From the NCBI GenBank assembly GCA_012735405.1, contig JAAYHM010000006.1, positions 1-33,231 of the forward strand: a stretch of DNA of 33,231 nt. Reading direction: 5' to 3'. Positions 8,194-17,313 of this stretch are shown here, piece by piece. The stretch comes from Tissierellia bacterium (lineage in GTDB: Bacteria > Bacillota > Clostridia > Tissierellales > Tepidimicrobiaceae). The translations under genes were made by a program, and so were the position numbers. Under the pieces are notes generated by a model. It saw only the letters and a program-made list of their open reading frames with translations. It was not told the origin of the DNA and did not search any database. Each line of letters opens with the position of its first letter. Position 1 is the stretch's first letter.

Positions 8194-9633
8194 ATGTCAG
8201 AATCAAACAACCCAGCTTCTCAGCCATCCACTCCAAACACGGGGACTAATGGTAATGAGAAACTAGGGTTTCTAAAAGAGTCAATAAACAAAAGATACAG
8301 TTTTAAAAAACTAGTCTTAACCCTTATGCTTGTAGTTATAGGGGTGTGTGTTTTCAGTATCTATAAAATCAATGAAATTAGAACCAGAGCTTACATAGTT
8401 TACTATGGCAACAATGAAGTAGGAATATTAAGGGATAAGGAAAAGGCAGAAGAAATATTACAGCGATTACAAGCTGAGCTGTGTAATACATATAATAGCA
8501 ACATTGTCCTAAAGGATACTTTAAAATTTGAAGAGACTCATGCTAAGGACAGTATGTTGACTTCCTTGGAGGAATTAAAAGCAAATATTAAATCCAATTT
8601 GACCTACAATGTAAAGGGATATGTACTAGTAGTTGATGGTAAAGAATTAGGCTACAGTAATTCCAAAGAAGAACTGGAAAATATTTTGGAAACAATTAAA
8701 GAACCATATTTAAATGAAGAAGAAGAGAACAATATATTGAATGTAGGGTTTGTTGAGGATGTTAAAATTGTAGAAAAGGAATTTCCTTTGAATAGAATAA
8801 AGGATGGAGAAGAAATATTACAATATATTTTAGAAGGTTCGGAAGAAATTAGGACCCACACTGTAGAAGTAGGAGAAAGTCTGTGGACTATAGCAAAAAT
8901 ATATGATGTATCTGTTGACGATTTAATTGTAGCTAATTCAGACAAGGATCCTGAAAGATTACAAATTGGTGATGAAATTAAGCTTACAGTCCCAAAGCCC
9001 TTAATTACAGTTGAAGTTGTTGAAGAGGTTGAATACACTGCAGATGTTGATTTTGATATAAAAACTGAATATGATGACAATATGTATAAAACCCAAAGCA
9101 AGGTCAAGGTAAAGGGTGAAAAGGGAGAAACAAAATATCTGGCCAAGGTTACCAAGCACAATGGCATAGTTGTAAATGAAGAGATATTAAAGGAAGAGGT
9201 TATTAAAAAGCCTGTTGACCAAGTAGTGGTGCAAGGTACCAAGGAACTGCCAAAGACTGCTGCAACTGGTGCTTTCATAATGCCTACAAGGGGAAGATTA
9301 TCTTCCAGGTATGGAATGAGAGGCGGAAGAATGCATTATGGAATAGATATAGCAGCACCATCAGGAACAGCTATAAAGGCAGCAGATGGAGGAAAAGTAG
9401 TTTACGCAGGCTGGAAGGGTTCCTATGGGTATATGGTTGAAATAGATCATGAAAATGGCTATAAAACTAGATATGCCCACTGCAGTAAAATTGAAGTTAA
9501 GGTTGGTGACAGAGTATACAAGGGTCAAATCATAGCCAGAGTTGGAAATACTGGCAGGTCTACAGGATCTCACCTGCATTTTGAAGTACTTAAAAATGGT
9601 GTAAATGTTAATCCATCTGGATATGTAAAATAA
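8194..9633 (+). CDS. Membrane-anchored LysM + G5-like + M23 (LytM) peptidoglycan endopeptidase
   Basis: N-terminal TM; LysM THTVEVGESLWTIAKIYDVSVDDLIVANSD; M23 motifs MHYGIDIAAPSGTAIKAADGGKV and GSHLHFEV. Confidence 0.95.
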   Translation: MSESNNPASQPSTPNTGTNGNEKLGFLKESINKRYSFKKLVLTLMLVVIGVCVFSIYKINEIRTRAYIVYYGNNEVGILRDKEKAEEILQRLQAELCNTYNSNIVLKDTLKFEETHAKDSMLTSLEELKANIKSNLTYNVKGYVLVVDGKELGYSNSKEELENILETIKEPYLNEEEENNILNVGFVEDVKIVEKEFPLNRIKDGEEILQYILEGSEEIRTHTVEVGESLWTIAKIYDVSVDDLIVANSDKDPERLQIGDEIKLTVPKPLITVEVVEEVEYTADVDFDIKTEYDDNMYKTQSKVKVKGEKGETKYLAKVTKHNGIVVNEEILKEEVIKKPVDQVVVQGTKELPKTAATGAFIMPTRGRLSSRYGMRGGRMHYGIDIAAPSGTAIKAADGGKVVYAGWKGSYGYMVEIDHENGYKTRYAHCSKIEVKVGDRVYKGQIIARVGNTGRSTGSHLHFEVLKNGVNVNPSGYVK

Positions 9634-9659
9634 GAGGAAGGATAGCCTTCCTCTTATTT
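9628..9659. terminator. Bidirectional terminator between convergent M23 and S8 peptidase genes
   Basis: AAATAAGAGGAAGG-ATAG-CCTTCCTCTTATTT perfect inverted repeat. Confidence 0.85.
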
Positions 9660-10953
9660 ATGCATTTTTATCCAGCAGATAGTAAATTAGCAATATAGTT
9701 AAAAGCTCTTCCAATATATCCTTACCTAAAAAGGAGGAGCCGGACCTTTTTAAACCTTTTTTATCTTCAATTTCTTCTGTTTCATCTTCATTGAAAAGCT
9801 TCTGTAAATTTACAAGGCCTGAACCCTGATTATTTTTAGAGTCCTTTAAGTCTATACAGGCATTTATTAATTTTTCCTTAACCTGATCAGGTGATAAGTT
9901 CCCATATTTATTAAGGAGTAAGGCTACAGTACCGGAAATTAAAGGAGTAGCCATAGATGTTCCACTCATGGATATATACCCGTCTTCTTCAATATGGGAT
10001 AGGGAATTTATATTTACTCCTGGTGCTACCAAATCTGGCTTTGTTAACCCTTCATTTGTTGGTCCACGGCTGGAAAATCTCGCTATTTCATCATCTGATG
10101 GATCTATAGTCCTTTTATCATCTATAGCACCTACAGTAATAACATCTGGACTAATTCCGGGAGATACAATGGTCCTTGGTTCAGGCCCACTATTTCCTGC
10201 TGCGGCCACAACTATTAAGCCAGCATTTTTAGCTTCTTTTACAGCCTTACATAAAGGATCCTTCTGATAACTGTTATTTGCAGGGCTACCAAAGGACAGA
10301 TTTAATATTTTTGTATTGTATTCATCTTTTGTCTTAACAGCATATTCAATAGCAGCTATAATATCAGACATATTTCCGCTGCCCCTATTATTTAAAGCCT
10401 TAATACCTAGAATATTAGCTTCAGGCGCAATACCTGCATATTTTCCTCTTGAGGAGTATCCATTACCTGCTATAATTCCAGCCACATGGGTACCATGTCC
10501 ATTATCATCGTAGGGTGATGTTTTGTTATTAATAAAATCTTTAAATCCAATTATCCTGTTTACTGGTCTGGTTAAATCGTAATGGGGAGCAACCCCTGTA
10601 TCTATTACAGCAACTGTTATACCTTCTCCTTTATACCCTTGTTCGTGTGGAAAATGGGCTTCCATTGTTGGTACAGATATATCTAATAGGGCATATACTT
10701 TTACATCAAAACTGATATATTCTATATCTGGATCATTAGCCAATCTGTAAATAGTTTCTGTATCAAGATTGCACGCAATGCCCCTTATTATTGAAAGCCT
10801 TTTTTTAACCTTAGTGGCAAGATTCATAATGCCTTCTTCTAATCTAGCATCATTCCTCTTTAATTGAATTATAACAGGCAGTTCTTCATTGGATTGGGAC
10901 ATAATTTTAGCTCCTAATATTGGGCATAATTTAGAACTGTTTAGTCCTCTCAT
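9658..10953 (-). CDS. S8 family subtilisin-like serine protease, apparently without a signal peptide
   Basis: Catalytic motifs VAVIDTGVA, GHGTHVAGIIAG, SMSGTSMATPLISG. Start assigned to the ATG at 10953, which has a strong RBS (ggaaggggg), rather than the ORF-track start 11007. Confidence 0.93.
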   Translation of the reverse strand: MRGLNSSKLCPILGAKIMSQSNEELPVIIQLKRNDARLEEGIMNLATKVKKRLSIIRGIACNLDTETIYRLANDPDIEYISFDVKVYALLDISVPTMEAHFPHEQGYKGEGITVAVIDTGVAPHYDLTRPVNRIIGFKDFINNKTSPYDDNGHGTHVAGIIAGNGYSSRGKYAGIAPEANILGIKALNNRGSGNMSDIIAAIEYAVKTKDEYNTKILNLSFGSPANNSYQKDPLCKAVKEAKNAGLIVVAAAGNSGPEPRTIVSPGISPDVITVGAIDDKRTIDPSDDEIARFSSRGPTNEGLTKPDLVAPGVNINSLSHIEEDGYISMSGTSMATPLISGTVALLLNKYGNLSPDQVKEKLINACIDLKDSKNNQGSGLVNLQKLFNEDETEEIEDKKGLKRSGSSFLGKDILEELLTILLIYYLLDKNA

Positions 10954-11005
10954 AGTCGACCCCCTTCCTTGTTCTATTTTATGCAGTAAAAGACAAAAAG
11001 TGCTC

Positions 11006-11033
11006 AAAAAAAGAAAAGCCCCGTAGGGCTTTT
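11006..11033 (-). terminator. Rho-independent terminator of the P-type ATPase gene
   Basis: On minus strand AAAAGCCC-TACG-GGGCTTTT-C-TTTTTTT. Confidence 0.85.
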
Positions 11034-11045
11034 TAAATTTACTAT

Positions 11046-13730
11046 TTATTTTTTTGCTACCTTATATAATTCACCAAATACTAATGGTATTATGGAAAAT
11101 AACAAAACCATGCTCCAATCCCCCAGTCCCATTGCAAAGGTGTCAAATATAGGCTGTAGGGCTGGAACATATATTACCACTAATAACAGGGTAAAAGCAA
11201 GTAGGGTTGATCTAACCATGGTTTTATTTGAAAATACGCCTATTTTAAGTATACTGTGGTTTAAGGACCTGCTTGAATATGCTCTTAAAAGTTCTGCTGT
11301 AATTAGTGTAGCAAAGGTAATTGTCCTTGCATAGTATAGATTTACAGTTCCATAGGTTCTCATTCCCCAAATATATGCACCTAGGGTAGCAGCAGATATG
11401 GCAATACTTTGTACTACTAAGGCCTTAATCATATCTTTATCAAGTATTGGCTCATCAGGATCCCTTGGTGGTATATCCATTATTTCCGGGTCGCCTTTTT
11501 CCATACCTAAGGCTAGGGCTGGAAAACTATCTGTTACAAGGTTTAACCACAATAGCTGTATTGGAAGTAGGGGAACTTCAAAGCCTAATAATATACTTAA
11601 GAATATTACCAATACCTCTCCTATATTACATGAAAGCAGGAAGAATACGAATTTCTTTATGTTACTATATATAATTCTACCCTCTTCTACTGCTGCAACA
11701 ATGCTGGCAAAATTATCATCTGTTAAAATAACTTCAGCAGTATTTTTAGCCACATCTGTACCGGTAATTCCCATGGAAATACCAATATCAGCTTTTTTAA
11801 GGGCTAGGGCATCATTTACACCATCACCAGTCATAGCAGCAATTTCACCATTTTTCTTTAAGGCATCTACAATTCTTACCTTATGTTCTGGGGAAACTCT
11901 GGCATATACTCTTTTTTCCTTAACTACTTCCCTTAATTCTTCATCAGTTAAATTATCCAATTCCTGCCCCATCATAGCCTGGCTTTCATGATCTGCCATG
12001 CCTAATTGTTTTGCAATGGCAAAGGCAGTTTCCTTATAATCTCCTGTAATCATGACAGTTTTAATTCCTGCATTTTTACATTTCTTAATAGCTTCCTTTG
12101 CTTCTTCTCTCGGTGGGTCTATCATTCCGACTAAACCTACAAATATCAGGTTATTTTCTATAGTTTCAGTAGTAATTTCATTTGGAAGGCTATCATATTG
12201 TCTAAAGGCCATTGCCAGAACCCTTAAGGCCTCCCTTGAAAATTTAGAGTTTACATCTAATACCTTTTTCTTTAAATCTTCAGTAAAAGGTACAATTTCA
12301 CCATTTAGATAAATACTGCTACTTTTGCTGATTAATATGTCCGGTGCACCTTTTGTAAAGGACACTACTTTACCAGGAATAAAGTTTTCATGGAAGGTAG
12401 TCATCATCTTTCTATCAGAATCAAAGGGCAGTTCTTCAATCCTTGGATATTTTTGGTTAATTTCCTCCTGCCTTATGCCTGCTTTTTCAGCCAGTGTAAC
12501 TAAGGCTCCTTCTGTTGGATCTCCAAGAATCTTATATCCTTCATCTGTTTCAGTTAATTTAGCATCACTACATAGTGTTCCTATTGACAATAATGTATTT
12601 ATATTAACTGACCCTGTTACATTTTCCACTTCTACTCCATCTATTGTGAATTTGCCCTTAGGCTCATATCCAATTCCAGAAACATCAATAATTTTATCAT
12701 CAGTATAAACCTTTACTACAGTCATTTCATTTTGGGTTAGGGTACCTGTTTTATCTGAGCATATATAGGTTGTGGTACCTAAGGTTTCAACAGATAGCAG
12801 TTTTTTTACAATAGCATTACGTTCAACCATTCTGTTCATACCTAAAGCTAATACTATTGTAACTATTGCAGCTAATCCTTCTGGTATAGCAGCTACTGCT
12901 AAACTAATAGATGTCATAAACATGCTTAGAACATCCCTACCTTGATATAAACCAAGGCCAAATACTACTAAACATACAACTATAACCACAATACCCAAAA
13001 ACTTACCTAATTGATTTAGCTTTCTCTGTAATGGAGTAGGTTCATTGTCGTAGGTTTGAATCATAGTAGCAATTTTTCCAATTTCAGTATCATGGCCTGT
13101 GCCTACAACAACTCCCTTACCCCTACCATAAGAAACTATGGTACTGGAGTAGGCCATGTTTACCCTATCTCCTAATGAAACATCTTCATCAAAGGTTATA
13201 TTTGAATCCTTTTCAACTGGTACGGATTCTCCAGTTAAGGAGGCTTCTTCTACCTTTAAATTAGAAGATTCAATTAGTCTTAAATCGGCTGGTATAACAT
13301 CACCAGTTTCTAAAATAACAATATCCCCTGGAACAACATTATTTGATGGTATAACTTCAACATTCCCATTTCTTAATATCTTGGCACTGGGAGCTGCCAT
13401 TTTTTTCAATGCTTCCAAAGATTTTTCCGCTTTACCCTCCTGATAAATTCCCAAGGCTGCATTAACAATAACTATGGCTATTATAACTACAGCATCTACT
13501 TTTTCTCCTACAAAGTAGGATATAACAGCAGCAACAATTAATATTAGAATAAGGAAGTCATTAAATTGTGCTATAATTTTTGATAGCATACTTTGTTTTC
13601 CTTCTTCTTTTAATGCATTAGGTCCATATTTTTCCAGCCTTTTTTGTGCTTCTTCATTGCTTAGACCTTTGTCGGTACTGGTACTTAATTGGGAAACAAC
13701 TTCTTCTTTGCTTTTTTTGTACCACTCCAT
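11046..13730 (-). CDS. Cation-translocating P-type ATPase, P2A (SERCA-like) family
   Basis: 894 aa; ICSDKTGTLTQNEM phosphorylation motif; TGES; MTGDGVNDALALKKADIGI; VAAIPEGL in M4; NLVTDSFPALALG in M6. Confidence 0.96.
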   Translation of the reverse strand: MEWYKKSKEEVVSQLSTSTDKGLSNEEAQKRLEKYGPNALKEEGKQSMLSKIIAQFNDFLILILIVAAVISYFVGEKVDAVVIIAIVIVNAALGIYQEGKAEKSLEALKKMAAPSAKILRNGNVEVIPSNNVVPGDIVILETGDVIPADLRLIESSNLKVEEASLTGESVPVEKDSNITFDEDVSLGDRVNMAYSSTIVSYGRGKGVVVGTGHDTEIGKIATMIQTYDNEPTPLQRKLNQLGKFLGIVVIVVCLVVFGLGLYQGRDVLSMFMTSISLAVAAIPEGLAAIVTIVLALGMNRMVERNAIVKKLLSVETLGTTTYICSDKTGTLTQNEMTVVKVYTDDKIIDVSGIGYEPKGKFTIDGVEVENVTGSVNINTLLSIGTLCSDAKLTETDEGYKILGDPTEGALVTLAEKAGIRQEEINQKYPRIEELPFDSDRKMMTTFHENFIPGKVVSFTKGAPDILISKSSSIYLNGEIVPFTEDLKKKVLDVNSKFSREALRVLAMAFRQYDSLPNEITTETIENNLIFVGLVGMIDPPREEAKEAIKKCKNAGIKTVMITGDYKETAFAIAKQLGMADHESQAMMGQELDNLTDEELREVVKEKRVYARVSPEHKVRIVDALKKNGEIAAMTGDGVNDALALKKADIGISMGITGTDVAKNTAEVILTDDNFASIVAAVEEGRIIYSNIKKFVFFLLSCNIGEVLVIFLSILLGFEVPLLPIQLLWLNLVTDSFPALALGMEKGDPEIMDIPPRDPDEPILDKDMIKALVVQSIAISAATLGAYIWGMRTYGTVNLYYARTITFATLITAELLRAYSSRSLNHSILKIGVFSNKTMVRSTLLAFTLLLVVIYVPALQPIFDTFAMGLGDWSMVLLFSIIPLVFGELYKVAKK

Positions 13731-13810
13731 AATAGATAATCATCCTTTCTTAATTTGATTTAGTATACCACTTAGCAACTAAAAAATAACTTAAATTAAA
13801 CATATAAAAC

Positions 13811-13850
13811 AAAAAAGACCTTTGTTTAGACTCTTGCCTAAACAAAGGTC
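13811..13850 (-). terminator. Riboswitch expression-platform terminator
   Basis: Minus strand GACCTTTGTTTAG-GCAAGAGT-CTAAACAAAGGTC-TTTTTT, 13-bp perfect stem; 5' arm overlaps the P1 3' strand of the aptamer. Confidence 0.88.
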
Positions 13851-13932
13851 TTGCTACCTAAATCAGGCTAGTTAACCGGGAATAAATCCGTACTGACGGC
13901 TAACTACTTGCAAGCTACTCCCCTTTGCAGCT
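13841..13932 (-). ncRNA. yybP-ykoY (Mn2+-sensing) riboswitch aptamer
   Basis: Minus strand GCAAAGGGGAGTAGC…AGCCGTCAGTACGG…CCCGGTTAACTAGCC…TAGCAAGACCTTTG carries the family's conserved GGGGAGUAG and AGCAAGACCUUUG segments with closing P1. Confidence 0.92.
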
Positions 13933-14236
13933 TATATTATATAATAATTTCTTTTATATTTCAATATAAACCATATAAATATTTTTATTTATTGGATTTT
14001 AGTCCAAATTATACTATTTTATCATACAAACAAAGGGATGTATGTGTAAAGATGCATATGACTATAACTAAAATTTATGATATAAAGCCTAAGGATAGAT
14101 ATTTTTAATTGGAAAAAGACATATTGGAGTGGTAGAATGCTTTTTGGTACAGGCTTGTTTAGTAATCTTACTAGTAAATATCATAATTTAGCTATAGTTC
14201 TAATAAGAAAACTTTAATGTGGAAAGGAGAATTTAT

Positions 14237-15409
14237 ATGAAAAGAATCTTTTTACTACTATTAGTAGCTGCACTTATCCTTAGCTCCCTTGTGGGCTGTA
14301 CTGGCAAGGAAACAGCCCAAGATAGTGATAGTGTGGAAGTAGCTGAGGAAAGTGGAGAAAATGAAACAGAAAAATCCAGTGAAGAAATTCCAAAATTTAG
14401 GATAGGTTGGAATAATGAACTACATACCGGAAATATGCATTTAGCTTTTGAAAGACCTGATTTATTTGAAAACAATGAGATTTATCTAAGACCAATAAGT
14501 AATCAGCAATTGGAACTAGTGAAAGATGGTCAGGTAATAGCCATTTTTGAATTTACATTGGTTAAAGGTGCATCTGAATCAGTAACCCTTATGACTCAGG
14601 GACATATGGATATAGCTTTTGGATCCAGCACTGCTTATATGACGGCAGCAGATCAGGGATTAGATGTTAGGATTCTTTGTCCGGTTCAGAGCGGTGGAGT
14701 TTCTATAGTAGCAGATATAGATGCAGAATATGATACTTTTGAAGAATTAGTTGAATATGCAAAAAATACAGAAAAACCAATATTAGCTGGTTACCATTCT
14801 GCTGTTTCAAGTCCTAGAATAGTCTTGGAATATGCTTTAAAGGACGCTGGAGTAAAGGTAACGGAGGATACATCAGATTTTGAGGCAGATGTAGTAATGA
14901 TAGACCTAAAGGGGCTAAGCAACCTAATTCCTTCACTAAGCTCCGGACAAGTTGAGCTATGGGCAGGCCCAGTTCCTCATCCTCAAAATGCTGAAGCCCA
15001 AGGAATTGGAAAAATTATTGCAACCTTAGATGAACTACCAGGTGGAAAATGGGTTGATTTCCCATGCTGTACCATGAATGTTCATAATGATGTGATAGAA
15101 AATTATCCAGAAGTAGTTGAAGCTTTGCTACAAGCTACTACAGATATTCATAATTTTGCACAAAACAATAGGGAAGAGACAGCAGAGGCCTTGGCTGGAT
15201 TTATGGGACTTGACAAAGAGGTATTATTAAACAATAACACGACATATTCTACCCAAGTAAATGAAAACTTTATAAATGGTATGAAAATCTATTATGAAGC
15301 CATGACTGAAATGGGTAAATTTTCAGGTGAATTTGCAGGAAAGGATTTTGATGAGATTAAGGATAGGGTATTTGACTTTTCTTTCATAGAGAAGATATCC
15401 GGTAAATAG
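14237..15409 (+). CDS. ABC transporter substrate-binding lipoprotein (SsuA/TauA/NMT1-like)
   Basis: Lipobox LSSLVGC; SBP fold motifs (VTLMTQGHMDIAFGSSTAYM). Start placed at the ATG after aaaggag rather than GTG 14219. Confidence 0.88.
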   Translation: MKRIFLLLLVAALILSSLVGCTGKETAQDSDSVEVAEESGENETEKSSEEIPKFRIGWNNELHTGNMHLAFERPDLFENNEIYLRPISNQQLELVKDGQVIAIFEFTLVKGASESVTLMTQGHMDIAFGSSTAYMTAADQGLDVRILCPVQSGGVSIVADIDAEYDTFEELVEYAKNTEKPILAGYHSAVSSPRIVLEYALKDAGVKVTEDTSDFEADVVMIDLKGLSNLIPSLSSGQVELWAGPVPHPQNAEAQGIGKIIATLDELPGGKWVDFPCCTMNVHNDVIENYPEVVEALLQATTDIHNFAQNNREETAEALAGFMGLDKEVLLNNNTTYSTQVNENFINGMKIYYEAMTEMGKFSGEFAGKDFDEIKDRVFDFSFIEKISGK

Positions 15410-15425
15410 TTTGCAGTTTTTTGGG

Positions 15426-15463
15426 AATCAAAGTATTTGGGCATTAGCTCAAATACTTTGATT
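15426..15463 (+). promoter_or_regulatory. Intercistronic hairpin without U-tract between SBP and permease genes
   Basis: AATCAAAGTATTTG-GGC-ATTA-GCT-CAAATACTTTGATT, 17-bp stem with one G-U pair and tetraloop ATTA. Confidence 0.75.
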
Positions 15464-15517
15464 AATATGGAAAAAATTAGAAAGGAGCAGGGCCTTACAT
15501 GGTTAAGGATGATCAAT

Positions 15518-16381
15518 ATGATAAAAAATAATACAATGGAAAATAAAATAAGAAGATCCATTTCTTTTGTAGCCCCAACTATAATTCCCCTTCTATTTAT
15601 AATTCTTTGGGAACTATTTGCCAGAAAAGTTGGCAACAATGCCATTCTTCCTCAGGTGACAACAGTTGCAAAACATTTTATAAACATCAATGCAGATGTA
15701 ATAGGTATAGGAAGTATTCCAAAGAATATTCTCTATAGCCTGGTTAGGGTTTTTATTGGGTATATTTTGGCAATTATTGCTGGCCTGCCCCTAGGGCTCC
15801 TAATGGGGTATTCAAGAAGAGTTAAGGGAGCATTAAATCTTTTCATAAGCTTATTTCAGCCAGTGCCAGCAATTGCATGGAGGCCCCTGGTATTAGGCTG
15901 GTTTGGGGTAATGAGTGTGGCAACAATATTTGACTTGGACTATGGACCAACCTATGCCATTATGGATAACTTTAAACTATCAATGATATTTTTAATATTT
16001 TTAAGTGCCTTTTTTCCAATTTGGGGAAATACAATGTTTGGTGTTAGCAATGTACAGCAAGTATTAGTGGAAAGTGCATTAGTTTTAGGTGCATCAAAAA
16101 AAGATATATTTTTTCATGTATTGTTACCTGGTGCAGGGCCTAATATTGTAAATGGATTAAAATCTGGGCTAACCGCAGCCTGGAGTTGCTTAGTTGCTGC
16201 AGAGATGCTTCCGGGAAGTATGAGTGGTCTTGGTTACCTTATATCTCATGCATATGAGCTTGCCAGGATGGATTTAATAGTGGCAGGAATAATATGTATA
16301 GGGGTAATTGGTGCACTGTTTGATGGTATATACAGTCGTATATCTGATAAGTATTTTTCATGGCAAAGGCTAGTAAGGTGA
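15518..16381 (+). CDS. ABC transporter permease (SsuC/TauC-like)
   Basis: EAA-like loop VESALVLGASKKDIFFHVLLPGAGPNIVNGLKSGL; multiple TM. Start uncertain: ORF-track start 15437 lies inside the hairpin. Confidence 0.9.
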   Translation: MIKNNTMENKIRRSISFVAPTIIPLLFIILWELFARKVGNNAILPQVTTVAKHFININADVIGIGSIPKNILYSLVRVFIGYILAIIAGLPLGLLMGYSRRVKGALNLFISLFQPVPAIAWRPLVLGWFGVMSVATIFDLDYGPTYAIMDNFKLSMIFLIFLSAFFPIWGNTMFGVSNVQQVLVESALVLGASKKDIFFHVLLPGAGPNIVNGLKSGLTAAWSCLVAAEMLPGSMSGLGYLISHAYELARMDLIVAGIICIGVIGALFDGIYSRISDKYFSWQRLVR

Positions 16382-16387
16382 TGTGAA

Positions 16388-17155
16388 ATGAATAATATAG
16401 TTTTTAAACTTAATAATATAGGAAAAGTTTATAATGAAAATGAAAAAAATGAACTGACAGTAATTAAAAATCTTAATTTAGAAATTAAGGAAAATGAATT
16501 TTTATGTATAGTAGGACCTTCCGGATGCGGGAAATCTACCTTGTTAAGAATTTTAGCAGGCTTAGAACTGCCAACTGAAGGGGAAATTTACTACAGGGGT
16601 AAAGTATTAAGAAAGCCAACCAAGGATATTGGCATGGTATTCCAAAACTATTCCCTTATGCCTTGGCTGACTGTTGAAGAAAATATTGCCTTAGGCTTAA
16701 AGTTTCAAAATATGCCTAAGGAAAGGCAGAAGGAAAGGGTTAATGAATATTTAGAGATGATAGGATTGACTAAATTCAGGTATTCAAAGCCATATGAGCT
16801 TTCAGGAGGTATGCAGCAAAGGGTTGCAATTGCAAGGTCCCTGGCAAATAATCCGGATGTACTACTGATGGACGAGCCCTTTGGTGCCTTAGATGCCTAT
16901 ACAAGGATACAGTTACAAAAAGAACTGTTAAGAATTTGGGAAAAGTATAAAAAAACAATAGTATTTATAACTCATAGTGTGGATGAAGCAGTTTATTTGG
17001 CGGATAGAATAATTCTAATGAGCAGAAATCAAGGAGCAATTGAAGTAGATATTCAGGTGGATATTCCCAGGATAAGGGATAGAGCAAACCCAAGATATGC
17101 TGAATTAAATCAACATTTATTAGATGCATTAGAAGAATTGAACAAGGGCCAATGA
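16388..17155 (+). CDS. ABC transporter ATP-binding protein (SsuB/TauB-like)
   Basis: Walker A GPSGCGKSTLL, signature LSGGMQQRVAIARSL, Walker B VLLMDEPFGALD. Confidence 0.96.
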   Translation: MNNIVFKLNNIGKVYNENEKNELTVIKNLNLEIKENEFLCIVGPSGCGKSTLLRILAGLELPTEGEIYYRGKVLRKPTKDIGMVFQNYSLMPWLTVEENIALGLKFQNMPKERQKERVNEYLEMIGLTKFRYSKPYELSGGMQQRVAIARSLANNPDVLLMDEPFGALDAYTRIQLQKELLRIWEKYKKTIVFITHSVDEAVYLADRIILMSRNQGAIEVDIQVDIPRIRDRANPRYAELNQHLLDALEELNKGQ

Positions 17156-17170
17156 TCCAGCCTTTGACCT

Positions 17171-17201
17171 AAGCATGGTTAATTTTCCATGCTTTTTTAT
17201 T
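17171..17201 (+). terminator. Rho-independent terminator
   Basis: AAGCATGG-TTAATTTT-CCATGCTT-TTTTAT. Confidence 0.88.
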
Positions 17202-17233
17202 TTTTTACAGCCATTGGACGCCAGCTTAAACAT

Positions 17234-17262
17234 TTGACAATATTAATTTATTATTAGATAAT
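17234..17262 (+). promoter_or_regulatory. Sigma-A-type promoter of the wal operon (TTGACA-17-GATAAT)
   Basis: -35 17234-17239, -10 17257-17262; lies between the terminator and walR. Confidence 0.65.
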
Positions 17263-17313
17263 TTATTATGAAGTAATATGTCCTTATACAAAAATTTAAA
17301 TGGGTGTGATCTT

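Noticed and set aside
8652-9278. 208-aa minus-strand ORF opposite the M23 peptidase gene
   Set aside because: Low-complexity Ser/Thr-rich mirror of a real coding frame; no RBS or domain.
10953-11007. N-terminal extension of the S8 protease in the ORF track (MSTFCLLLHKIEQGRGST…)
   Set aside because: A strong RBS precedes ATG 10953 and the extension runs to the preceding terminator U-tract; the shorter start is favoured.
11092-13443. Multiple + strand ORFs antisense to the P-type ATPase gene
   Set aside because: Shadow ORFs on the strand opposite a clear 894-aa coding sequence; no RBS or family match.
13908-14108. ORF-track 66-aa ORF on + strand
   Set aside because: Begins inside the antisense of the Mn riboswitch, has no convincing RBS and no protein-like family features.
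13936-14236. A riboswitch for the ABC importer operon (e.g. TPP or SAM)
   Set aside because: No conserved core of a known metabolite riboswitch was recognisable in the leader; only a weak imperfect repeat (TTTAGTAATCTTACTAGTAAA near 14158) is present.
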